Shown: one piece after another, positions 13,879-20,615 of the stretch
How the letters are laid out: each line of letters opens with the position of its first letter
How positions within the stretch are numbered: the stretch's first letter is position 1
Assembly: GCA_016432405.1 (NCBI GenBank)
Contig: CP066687.1
Span: 475,040 to 515,064, forward strand
Source: Candidatus Giovannonibacteria bacterium
Lineage (GTDB): Bacteria; Patescibacteriota; Minisyncoccia; UBA11713; 2-01-FULL-45-33
DNA: 40,025 nt
Reading direction: 5' to 3'
Position numbers and translations under genes: made by a program
Notes under the pieces: generated by a model
What the model saw: only the letters and a program-made list of their open reading frames with translations
What the model was told of the DNA's origin: nothing
Database searches by the model: none

Positions 13879-15066
13879 ATGGTTTAATTCGTTAGTGTGC
13901 GGCATGCGGTTGGCGAAAAGGAAAAGCAATGAAAGCGCGGCGGCTAAAGCGAAACTTGTTTTAAAAAATGTCTCGGCGGGAGAAAAATATGCAAGGGCTC
14001 CCAAAACAGGCAAGAAAACCACACGCACGAGGTGATAAAGAACCTCGCGGCTTAAGATAAAAGCAGATGCATCTGGAAGCGCGCGCGCGATTTTATAATA
14101 CTGGCTAGACCACGCGACCAAAAGCGCTCCCGCAACCACTTTGCCGGCCACATGGTTCCCAACCATAAATCCGGCTCCCCCGCCAAAAATCCTGGATACC
14201 CACGCCACAAATAAAAGCAGTGTTGAATATTTGAGGGTTCTGCGACGTTTTCCCTGGTCCGATAAAAATCCAACTAAAAATGTCACAACGGCAACCGCCA
14301 AAAGTCCCAAAGAAAGCGCGCCTCCGAATTTCTCAATATTACCGATCGTGAAAAATAAAAAGAGCGGCCATACAATAAAATCAACCATTCGTTCCATGGC
14401 ATAGCCAGCGCCAGAGACGGTGAAATTAAAAATGCCGCGGTTTTTCAAAAAGCCCGCAACCTCCGCGGCGCTCAATGCTTTTGGCATTATTCTTTTCGGA
14501 AAAAAGAAAAGCGGCAAGATGGCTAAAAAAAGAACCGCGGACCCGGCGAAAAACGCGTAGCGGAATCCAAATATCGCAATAAGCACTCCGCCGATAAACG
14601 GCGAGCCGAAAGACACAAGCGAGCTTATCATAAACTGCGTGCCGACTTCCCTGCCGATGAATTCGCCGTCAGAGGCTCCGGAAAAATCTAGATGATATCC
14701 TACATTAAATAAAAGAATGTTCGCCGCGTGCGCCAGCGGCAAAGCGTAAAAAAGCCACGCCCATTCGTTCAAATAGCCAAGCCCGAGAAAATAAAGAATT
14801 ACAAGCGGAATGCTTAAAAACATCATAATCTTGTCGCTCAAAATCTTCAGGAGCGGTAAAAAAGTAAAAGAAAGCGCGGCAAAAAAGAACGAAATCAAAA
14901 AATAAAAAAATATGATTTTCCAAATGGGCGTCCCTAGCTGCCACAGATAAATTGGCACGAACAAACTGATCAGCCCCTCGCCGAAATTCATCAGTGCCAA
15001 AGACACATTGAGAGCATTAACCTCGCGATTCCCGAAAAAGCGGAAATGCTGCCGGTCAAAAATCAT
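13876..15066 (-). CDS. MFS-type transporter
   Basis: A 396-aa polytopic membrane protein with about 11-12 hydrophobic helices. The N-terminal NVSLALMNFGEGLISLFVPIYLW helix and the central basic loop after about 190 split it into two six-helix halves, as in the major facilitator superfamily. The second half begins with a region near FNFTVSGAGYAMERMVDFIVWPLF. No specific substrate motif is recognised. Its stop codon falls within a REP palindrome. It is co-directional with, and 9 nt downstream of, the GT-C gene, so the two may be co-transcribed. Confidence 0.75.
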   Translation of the reverse strand: MIFDRQHFRFFGNREVNALNVSLALMNFGEGLISLFVPIYLWQLGTPIWKIIFFYFLISFFFAALSFTFLPLLKILSDKIMMFLSIPLVILYFLGLGYLNEWAWLFYALPLAHAANILLFNVGYHLDFSGASDGEFIGREVGTQFMISSLVSFGSPFIGGVLIAIFGFRYAFFAGSAVLFLAILPLFFFPKRIMPKALSAAEVAGFLKNRGIFNFTVSGAGYAMERMVDFIVWPLFLFFTIGNIEKFGGALSLGLLAVAVVTFLVGFLSDQGKRRRTLKYSTLLLFVAWVSRIFGGGAGFMVGNHVAGKVVAGALLVAWSSQYYKIARALPDASAFILSREVLYHLVRVVFLPVLGALAYFSPAETFFKTSFALAAALSLLFLFANRMPHTNELNH

Positions 15067-15074
15067 TATTCAAA

Positions 15075-16775
15075 TTATAGCATATCAAAGCGGTATATTT
15101 TAAACGCTTCTTCGCCCCGGGGATTTTTTACGCTTATGAAATTCTGCCCGGCGACTGCGCTGCGGAATTCTTTTGAGGGCACGATGTTCGCCGCTTCAAT
15201 AAAGTAATAAGCCCTAAACCCGGATTTTTTGTAATAATCAAACCCGTTTTCTTCAATAAACCGCAAATAAGTGTCAAAACTAATCACCGGCCAGGCGCGG
15301 TAAAAATTCAGCCGGTCAAAAATCCAAAGCCGCGGCCCGTCGTCAAAATTGCCGTAGTAAACAATGAGCGCCGGGTAGGGTTCAAGATTCTTCGCCAGCG
15401 CGTCGGCAAGCGCCTTATCCTGCAATTCATTTAAAAATAAATACTTTGGCGTAAACGTGAACGCGGGCATTTTTCCGGCAAGTTCTTTTTCCAGATAATC
15501 ATTAAGCTCGTTGTAGCCCCAATTATAATTTTCGTAGCGGACTTTGGATGAAAGCCATGGCTGCGGGCCTTTAGGATAGTAGGCAATTTGATTATTGTAG
15601 GAGTAGAAAATTTCAAAAGCAAAAACCGCGATAAGCGCAAAAATAGCTATTTTTGCTGAGCCGAGCATTGTTTTTGAGCGGGTTTGGCGTTGCGCCACCC
15701 CGAGCGAAGCGAGGAAAGCGAAAAAATAATGCTCGGCGGCACTACCGACGCTCAACGCCATCCACGGCGTAAGCATCGTAAGGAATCGGTAAGCGGGGCC
15801 AATGAGCGAAAACAGCAAAAGTAAAAAACCGAAAACAAAAAACAAAAACGAATTGCGCAAAAAAATCAGAGACCCGGCGAAAATAACCAAAAACAGCCAA
15901 GAGTTTGTCGCGATAAGCCGCGGGACGAAATTTTTAACCCTCTCCCCCGCCGTCCCGATTTCTTTCCCCGGCTGGGATTGCCACTCCGGATGGGACTGGC
16001 CAAAAACATAGGAGAGCTGAAAATCAAAATGCCCCACGGCGCGGTAGAGCTCAATATTGTAAATTATTACCGGGCTGAAAATCACAAAAACAATCAGAGT
16101 GCCAAGCCACAGTTTTTTATTCAAAAAATAATCTCGTTTATAAACTGCGAGATAAGCCAAAAAAAACGGCGCCATTATGAAAACATTGTATTTCGCGAGA
16201 AAACCAAGCCCTAGAGCTATACCTGTCCAGATTAAGTAATTAGAGTTAGGTTTTCCGACCGCTTTCAAAAAGAAATAACTCGCAAGCAGCATAAAAAATA
16301 TCACATATGGCTCCTGCATTCCCGTGCGCGAGATATAGACGCCGTTTAATGTCATTGCGAAAAATGCGGAGGCGAGCAGACCGGCTGTCTCTGAAAATAA
16401 AATTGCCCCGATCAAATAAACCAAATAAACCGATGCTACCCCAAAAACCGCCGAGGGCAGGCGGAACGCCCAGGCGCTGTCGCCGAAAATATTCATGAAA
16501 AAATGCTGAACCCAAAAAACCAAAGGCGGATGGTCGTGGAAAGAAATCTTCGTCCACCAAGGAATATGGGAGTCAACCCCCACACCAAAAGGTTTGGTGT
16601 GGGGGTCAAACCATTCCAATGGCGTGGTTTGGTCCGGCGCTTTGTCAAAATCCATCAGACCAATCGCCCGGAAAGCGTAGAAAACCTCGTCGTTCACCGT
16701 GTCTCCCCTTTCCAAACCGTAAATCCGCAAAACCGCCGCCAAAATTAAAATTGCGATTAGCCAATATTTCCTCAT
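15075..16775 (-). CDS. GT39-like (PMT/ArnT-type) membrane glycosyltransferase
   Basis: GT-C glycosyltransferase using a lipid-linked sugar donor at the outer face of the membrane. From ATG 16775 it is 566 aa with about 10-12 helices. The first external loop has acidic NDE (28-30), and HDHPPLVFWVQHFF with AWAFRLPSAVFG is diagnostic of the PMT_2/GT39 group. I rejected the longer frame from 16982 because it would run across the divergent gene. Two palindromes are in phase inside it: residues 57-67 in the first external loop and residues 347-372 between helices. The acceptor is unknown; envelope glycans or glycoproteins are likely. Confidence 0.8.
   Translation of the reverse strand: MRKYWLIAILILAAVLRIYGLERGDTVNDEVFYAFRAIGLMDFDKAPDQTTPLEWFDPHTKPFGVGVDSHIPWWTKISFHDHPPLVFWVQHFFMNIFGDSAWAFRLPSAVFGVASVYLVYLIGAILFSETAGLLASAFFAMTLNGVYISRTGMQEPYVIFFMLLASYFFLKAVGKPNSNYLIWTGIALGLGFLAKYNVFIMAPFFLAYLAVYKRDYFLNKKLWLGTLIVFVIFSPVIIYNIELYRAVGHFDFQLSYVFGQSHPEWQSQPGKEIGTAGERVKNFVPRLIATNSWLFLVIFAGSLIFLRNSFLFFVFGFLLLLFSLIGPAYRFLTMLTPWMALSVGSAAEHYFFAFLASLGVAQRQTRSKTMLGSAKIAIFALIAVFAFEIFYSYNNQIAYYPKGPQPWLSSKVRYENYNWGYNELNDYLEKELAGKMPAFTFTPKYLFLNELQDKALADALAKNLEPYPALIVYYGNFDDGPRLWIFDRLNFYRAWPVISFDTYLRFIEENGFDYYKKSGFRAYYFIEAANIVPSKEFRSAVAGQNFISVKNPRGEEAFKIYRFDML
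15660..15737. repeat. Palindromic element, copy 2, inside the GT39-like gene
   Basis: Outer arms GCCGAGCATT (15660-15669) and AATGCTCGGC (15728-15737). The core GAGCGGG, hairpin TGGCG-TTG-CGCCA, CCCCGAGC and GCGAGGAAAGCGAA is the same order as at 383-488. It is in phase (residues 347-372). Confidence 0.75.
16577..16605. repeat. 29-nt palindrome inside the GT39-like gene
   Basis: 13-bp perfect arms CCCCCACACCAAA and TTTGGTGTGGGGG around AGG. It encodes DPHTKPFGVGV in the first external loop, in phase. Confidence 0.75.
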
Positions 16776-16793
16776 TTGAGTATTATTATAGCA

Positions 16794-18125
16794 ATGAAAT
16801 GGCTTTGGGCGGCAATCATCGTTTACCTCGTAATTTTCGGCGCGATGACTGCGCTGCGCCATTACAATTTCCAGACGCAGGCGTGGGATTTGGGCATCTA
16901 CGCGCAAACCTTCTGGAACACCGTCCACGGGCGGGTGATGCAAAACAGCATTGAAGAAATCGGGCAACATCTCGGCGTGCACCTAAATCCGTTTTTATTT
17001 CTGCTCGTCCCCGGATACGTTATTTTTCCAAGCCCTTATTATCTTTTGATAATCCAAACGCTCGCGCTTGCTCTGGGCGCCTGGCCGTTATATCTTCTGG
17101 CGAATCATGTCCTGCAAAATAAAAAGCCGGCGCTGGCCGTCTCCATTGCCTATCTTCTCTACCCGGCTCTTCATTGGGTAAACTGGTACGATTTTCATCC
17201 CATTGCTTTTTTAACCCCGCTTTTTTTGGCGGCGTTTTACTTCGCCGAAATAAAAAACTGGAAGTGGTTCGCGGTTTTCGCTCTGCTTGCCGCGAGCGTT
17301 CAGGAAGACGCGGTTTTAGCAGTCGCCTTTTTGGGAATTTATTTGATTTTAAGAAAAGAATACAAAATGGGAATCGCGACTTTTCTGCTCTCTATCCTTT
17401 ATTTTCTTATTTCCGTAAAATTTATAATGCCTTACTTTGGCGGCGGGCTTTTGCGCCTGGACCGCTACGACCCGGCCGTTTTTTACTCCCCGGCTTTGCT
17501 CTTAAAAACCGCCTTCAGCTACCCGAAACTGATTTATATGTTGAATCTTCTCTGGCCGGTCGCCTTTCTTCCGCTTTTGGCCCCCGCGGCGTGGCTGCTT
17601 TTGGCGCCAGGGCTCGCCCAAAACCTGCTCACCCGGTATTCCCCGCAATTTTCGGGAAATTACCAATACGACTCCGTGCTCATCGGCGCGATTTTCATCG
17701 CAACAGTTTTCGGGTTAAGAAAAGCCAACAAAAATAAAAAAGTTATTGGCCTTCTAGTCGTCGCTTCGGCTCTCGCTTTCCTGGTCCGCTCCCCTGTCGG
17801 ATTTCTTAATTTCCCAACCGAGTTTTTCAAAGAAAACCCGCACAGGGACGCAATGCGGAACATGCTCTCGCATGTTCCGGCGGGAGCGAGTGTTGCCGCT
17901 AATACCAATCTTGTCCCGCACCTTGCGGACCGCGAACGCGTTTATATGCTCGGCGCGGAGCGCGCGGAGCCGGACGTTGTTTTGATTGACGGCGCGGATT
18001 ACTTCGGCTTTAAGACGCCGGAAGATTTTCAAAAATACGCCGCCTCATACGCCGCCTCCGGCCTTTACGAAGCGCGGATTTTGGACGACCGCTACTATAT
18101 ATTGATATTGATAAAAACGAAATAA
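16794..18125 (+). CDS. DUF2079 polytopic membrane protein
   Basis: DUF2079 proteins are multi-pass membrane proteins often near glycosyltransferases. From ATG 16794 it is 443 aa with about 9-10 helices. The family region HYNFQTQAWDLGIYAQTFWNTVHGR followed by LGVHLNPFLFLLVPGYVIFP is clear. The family resembles GT-C enzymes topologically. It is divergent from the GT39-like gene with only 18 nt between the two start codons, so each promoter must lie close to or inside the other gene. Its end is 20 nt before the partial tRNA-Asn copy. Enzymatic activity is not established. Confidence 0.85.
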   Translation: MKWLWAAIIVYLVIFGAMTALRHYNFQTQAWDLGIYAQTFWNTVHGRVMQNSIEEIGQHLGVHLNPFLFLLVPGYVIFPSPYYLLIIQTLALALGAWPLYLLANHVLQNKKPALAVSIAYLLYPALHWVNWYDFHPIAFLTPLFLAAFYFAEIKNWKWFAVFALLAASVQEDAVLAVAFLGIYLILRKEYKMGIATFLLSILYFLISVKFIMPYFGGGLLRLDRYDPAVFYSPALLLKTAFSYPKLIYMLNLLWPVAFLPLLAPAAWLLLAPGLAQNLLTRYSPQFSGNYQYDSVLIGAIFIATVFGLRKANKNKKVIGLLVVASALAFLVRSPVGFLNFPTEFFKENPHRDAMRNMLSHVPAGASVAANTNLVPHLADRERVYMLGAERAEPDVVLIDGADYFGFKTPEDFQKYAASYAASGLYEARILDDRYYILILIKTK

Positions 18126-18145
18126 TCCGGTATATTAAACGATAT

Positions 18146-18220
18146 TCCCCGGTAGCTCAGCGGTAGACCTGCCTGCCGGTTTACCCGCCGCAGGAGGGCA
18201 GGCAGGGCGGCTCACTGTTA
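18146..18220 (+). pseudogene. Partial tRNA-Asn copy (5' half) with a palindromic insertion
   Basis: Bases 18142-18167 are identical to 18473-18498 (26 nt covering the tRNA 5' end). A GC-rich insert of about 39 nt follows, with arms CCTGCCTGCC and GGCAGGCAGG. The tRNA-like sequence then resumes with GCGGCTCACTGTTAA, through the GTT anticodon, and stops. There is no 3' half, so it cannot be a functional tRNA. The GIY-YIG ATG follows 6 nt later. Confidence 0.8.
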
Positions 18221-18225
18221 AAATT

Positions 18226-18486
18226 ATGTATTTTGTTTACATCATACGCAGCCAAAAAGATAATAAATTTTATACTGGAATAACAAATAATCTAGAAAGG
18301 CGCCTTGCTCAACATAATAAAGGCAAGAAATCAACACCTTCCACATTACACCGAGGCCCATTTAAAATTTTTTACTACGAAGCATTTAAAACTCGAACGG
18401 AAGCTCGCGCTAAAGAAAAATTTTTAAAAAGTGGCGCTGGACGCGAGTTCAGAAATAGTTTATTATCTAAAAATATTCCCCGGTAG
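18226..18486 (+). CDS. Small GIY-YIG nuclease inserted at tRNA-Asn
   Basis: GIY-YIG domain protein of 86 aa (UvrC/UPF0213-like single-domain type). The motif reads FVYIIRS ... FYTGITNNLERRLAQHN, followed by the typical FKIFYYEAF and EARAKEKFLKSGAGREF with the conserved Glu near 63. These are probably DNA endonucleases, though activity is rarely shown for the small ones. The last codons and the TAG stop (18484-18486) are the 5' end of the intact tRNA-Asn gene; the overlap is 10 nt. Upstream is a 5' half-copy of the same tRNA. The same architecture recurs at 36309-36687, suggesting a tRNA-targeting mobile gene. Confidence 0.88.
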   Translation: MYFVYIIRSQKDNKFYTGITNNLERRLAQHNKGKKSTPSTLHRGPFKIFYYEAFKTRTEARAKEKFLKSGAGREFRNSLLSKNIPR

Positions 18487-18548
18487 CTCAGCGGTAGAGC
18501 GGCGCCCTGTTAAGGCGACGGTCGCAGGTCCGATCCCTGCCCGGGGAG
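18477..18548 (+). tRNA. tRNA-Asn (GTT)
   Basis: 72 nt. The acceptor stem TCCCCGG / CCGGGGA is fully paired with discriminator G. The D arm is GCTC-AGCGGTA-GAGC. The anticodon loop CTGTTAA has anticodon GTT, with the outermost stem pair mismatched (G-A). The variable loop is CGGTC and the T stem GCAGG / CCTGC. The T loop reads TCCGATC, so the usual T at position 55 is C. CCA is not encoded. Its first 10 nt double as the end of the GIY-YIG gene. Confidence 0.93.
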
Positions 18549-18592
18549 CTCGGGATCGATAAGTCACTGTTTCCGCCTTTTTATTTCACCAA

Positions 18593-18639
18593 GTTGTCAC
18601 ATGACAACCATTGACTTTTTGGTTGTCGTAAATTACCCT
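18593..18639 (+). promoter_or_regulatory. Promoter with nested operator for the HTH-Doc module
   Basis: TTGACT (18611-18616), a 17-nt spacer and TACCCT (18634-18639). Three GTTGTC/GACAAC half-sites flank and overlap it: GTTGTCA-CA-TGACAAC (18593-18608), and GACAACC pairing with GGTTGTC (18621-18627). This looks like an autoregulatory operator for the HTH protein just downstream. Confidence 0.6.
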
Positions 18640-18647
18640 TTGTTTAT

Positions 18648-18902
18648 ATGGATAAAGAACTACTTTCCACCACAGAGGTTGCGAAAATATTAAACATAAG
18701 CAGGCAGGCCGTATTAAAGAAAATCAGATCCGGAGAAATAAAGGCAAAAAAAATCGGCGAAAACTACGCCATTGATCGGGAAGATTTACCCGTTGAGATT
18801 GGGGGCGAGCTTACAGAAGAGAAGAAAAAGATAATTGAAAAAGCAGTCAGAAAAACCGTCCGAGAATACGGCGAAACTTTAAAATTGCTTGGTAAAGAAT
18901 GA
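18648..18902 (+). CDS. HTH_17/excisionase-type DNA-binding protein, probable Doc antitoxin
   Basis: 84 aa. The N-terminal half is a winged-helix excisionase-like domain: LLSTTEVAKILNISRQAVLKKIRSGEIKAKKIGENYAI. The C-terminal half (LTEEKKKIIEKAVRKTVREYGETLKLLG) is a charged helix typical of antitoxins paired with death-on-curing toxins. Its stop overlaps the start of the downstream Doc remnant as ATGA, the usual coupling of these modules. Inverted repeats around its promoter fit autorepression. The toxin is broken, so the antitoxin is now probably an orphan regulator. Confidence 0.8.
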   Translation: MDKELLSTTEVAKILNISRQAVLKKIRSGEIKAKKIGENYAIDREDLPVEIGGELTEEKKKIIEKAVRKTVREYGETLKLLGKE

Positions 18903-19131
18903 AAAAATTGTCAGCGAAAGAAGTTGAATACGTTTGTTCTTGAAAGTTGCCTCGCTACTCCATTCCATTCATTTGGCGGAAAGAGCGCGTACAAAGGATT
19001 GATTGGAAAGGCATCAATGCTTTTTTATTTATTAGTTAAAAATCATCCGTTCCAAAACGGCAATAAAAGAAATCGAAAAATTTATCAAGACATATATGGT
19101 CAAATTATCAGATATCGGCCCGGAAGATTAA
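18899..19131 (+). pseudogene. doc: Broken Doc/Fic-family toxin
   Basis: Doc toxins phosphorylate elongation factor Tu. The frame starts as MKKLSAKEVEYV, then breaks. A second frame (from 18924) contains VLESCLATPFHSFGGKSAYK and the Fic core HPFQNGNKR, then breaks again. A third frame gives EIEKFIKTYMVKLSDIGPED and the end at 19131. About 40 residues are missing after the N-terminus and a hydrophobic segment is missing after the Fic motif. Two frame breaks plus internal deletions make a working toxin unlikely. The antitoxin gene upstream is intact. Confidence 0.82.
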
Positions 19132-19196
19132 TTTATGAAAATTAAGGATTTATTTATGCTGAGCAAAGTCGAAGCACCAAAATCAGATAGGCCGCG

Positions 19197-19220
19197 AATA
19201 CGCCAGTCGGGTGGCGTATT
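19197..19220. repeat. 24-nt palindrome, family shared with 27531-27554
   Basis: AATACGCCA-GTCGGG-TGGCGTATT with perfect 9-bp arms. The copy at 27531 has AATACGCC-GGGCGGGT-GGCGCATT. Confidence 0.65.
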
Positions 19221-19288
19221 GGAGAAAAATGGAGTTTGTTGGAGAATTTGAGTTTTTTTCTTAAAATTGGTAAAACTTTACAAATTCA

Positions 19289-19315
19289 AAAGCCCGCCTT
19301 TTATTGACGGGCTTT
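19289..19315. terminator. Hairpin, probable terminator
   Basis: Stem AAAGCCCG / CGGGCTTT with an 11-nt loop. T-rich tracts lie nearby on both strands, but there is no clean T run directly after the stem. It separates the Doc remnant from the minus-strand GIY-YIG gene. Confidence 0.45.
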
Positions 19316-19461
19316 AAGGTTAAAATCGGAAGATATATCACGAGCAATCTTTGGCTGGGCCTCTTAATTCAGAAATTTTGAGCTTCGGAGATTTGCCATT
19401 CTAGAGGTGAGTTGCCCGATTGGTACCAGTTCTTTCTTTTAACCCATAAATATACAGCCGT

Positions 19462-19764
19462 TTATTTGCCCAATTCGTTGTATCTTGGCTGGCAACGCCT
19501 AATTTCAGCCGCTTCTAACTGCTCTGCTTCTGCCGCGGAATTACAAATTCTGTAACCGAAATATGAAGCGTCGGACCAATTGTTTTCATTAAGATGGTCC
19601 AAGAGCCTTCCGCGAATGCCGTCTAAGCCCGTAGCTTTACCGACATAGACCGGAGTCAAATTTTGACCAGACAAATAACCTATATAATATACGCCGATAA
19701 CTTTACTTTCCCAACCGCTTACGGTGGTAAGGTCATAGCTATAATGTCCATTATATTCTGCCAT
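19462..19764 (-). CDS. GIY-YIG domain protein (100 aa), divergent from the defence operon
   Basis: A GIY-YIG superfamily member of a different subfamily from the two tRNA-linked ones. The core reads GVYYIGYLSGQNLTPVYVGKATG followed by IRGRLLDHL. The C-terminal end EAEQLEAAEIRRCQPRYNELGK contains the conserved Glu and the P-x-YN ending common in this group. It may be a nuclease; no partner domain is present. It diverges from the LexA-like gene, with about 200 nt between them that could hold shared control sites. Boundary of the defence island. Confidence 0.75.
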   Translation of the reverse strand: MAEYNGHYSYDLTTVSGWESKVIGVYYIGYLSGQNLTPVYVGKATGLDGIRGRLLDHLNENNWSDASYFGYRICNSAAEAEQLEAAEIRRCQPRYNELGK

Positions 19765-19970
19765 GATGTACTGTATTTCCCATTTTTACCGTCTCTGGCT
19801 TCGACTGGCCATCGCAATTACGCCAAGAGAGGGCATAATTGGTAGAAATTTTGTTTCCTACTCTTTTATTATAGCATTTTAAAGTCAAAACATAAAATTT
19901 AGCTTCAAACTTCAGGTTATCCACAGGCGGATTATTGATTTTGACCAAATAGTCGGGTATCCTTTAGATA
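19765..19970. promoter_or_regulatory. Divergent control region between GIY-YIG and lexA-like genes
   Basis: A+T-rich 206 nt. TTGACC at 19941-19946 precedes the GTG at 19971, but the matching -10 (TTAGAT) is weak. I see no Gram-positive-type (CGAAC-N4-GTTCG) or E. coli-type LexA box. If the repressor autoregulates, its site should be here. Confidence 0.35.
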
Positions 19971-20609
19971 GTGAAAAATATCACAACCACAAGACAAAAA
20001 GAACTTTTAAGCATAATTTACAAGTATATTAGAGCCGTTGGCTACCCCCCCACCTTGGGGGAGATGCGAGAAAGTTTGGGAGTTTCTTCTAATCAATCCG
20101 TGATTGATCTCGTGCGGAAACTTGAAGAGAAAGCCGCAATAAAAAAAAGCGGCTCTGCCGCGCGCGGCATAACCATTTTACCCATGGGATATGAGATATT
20201 AGACAAACCATCATTAGCGCCTTTTCTCGGCATTACATCAGCAGGAGCGCCCGTTGAAGCCGTGGAGATTAGCGGCGAATGGAAAGAAATATCCGGAGAT
20301 GTTGCTAGGCTGCAATCCGATGTTTTTATGCTCCGTATTTCCGGCGATTCAATGATAAATGCAGGAATAGATGATGGGGATGTTGTTTTGGTGCAGACCA
20401 AAAAAGAATTTATTTCCAAGGAAGTGGTGCTTGCGGAAGTGGGCGGCGATTCTACCATCAAACGCTTCATTTCAGAAGATAAACCGCCATACGTATATTT
20501 AAAACCAGAGAATCCAAAGTATGAAAATATTATTTTTACGGAAGATGTTCGGCTGAAAGGAAAAGTCATATCGGTTCTAAAAAATGATTATTGGAAACCG
20601 GTTAAATAA
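19971..20609 (+). CDS. lexA: LexA-like self-cleaving repressor heading the defence operon
   Basis: 212 aa with an N-terminal winged helix (TTRQKELLSIIYKYI ... GYPPTLGEMRESLGVSSNQSV) and a C-terminal S24 peptidase domain. The cleavage site SAGAPVEA has Ala91-Gly92, the nucleophile lies in GDSMI (Ser127) and the general base in TIKRF (Lys164); all are present, so RecA-stimulated self-cleavage is plausible. The start is GTG. The gene ends 6 nt before the nuclease-methyltransferase and runs co-directionally with it and the CBASS-like genes. It could be the chromosomal SOS repressor or a dedicated controller of this island. Position favours a link between DNA damage and defence expression, which is inference. 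Confidence 0.9.
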   Translation: MKNITTTRQKELLSIIYKYIRAVGYPPTLGEMRESLGVSSNQSVIDLVRKLEEKAAIKKSGSAARGITILPMGYEILDKPSLAPFLGITSAGAPVEAVEISGEWKEISGDVARLQSDVFMLRISGDSMINAGIDDGDVVLVQTKKEFISKEVVLAEVGGDSTIKRFISEDKPPYVYLKPENPKYENIIFTEDVRLKGKVISVLKNDYWKPVK

Positions 20610-20615
20610 ATAACT

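Larger units (their letters stand above)
19132..19461. other. Non-coding stretch with one palindrome and one hairpin
   Basis: No convincing gene in about 330 nt. It holds the palindrome at 19197-19220 and the terminator-like hairpin at 19289-19315. The remainder looks like decayed sequence next to the Doc remnant. Confidence 0.5.

Noticed and set aside
18146-18220. Functional upstream tRNA, or a tRNA with an intron
   Set aside because: There is no 3' half before the GIY-YIG gene and the GC insert disrupts the D arm; the complete tRNA downstream has no gap to fill.
19765-19970. A canonical LexA box before the repressor gene
   Set aside because: Neither CGAAC-N4-GTTCG nor CTGT-N8-ACAG is present; regulation remains an inference.
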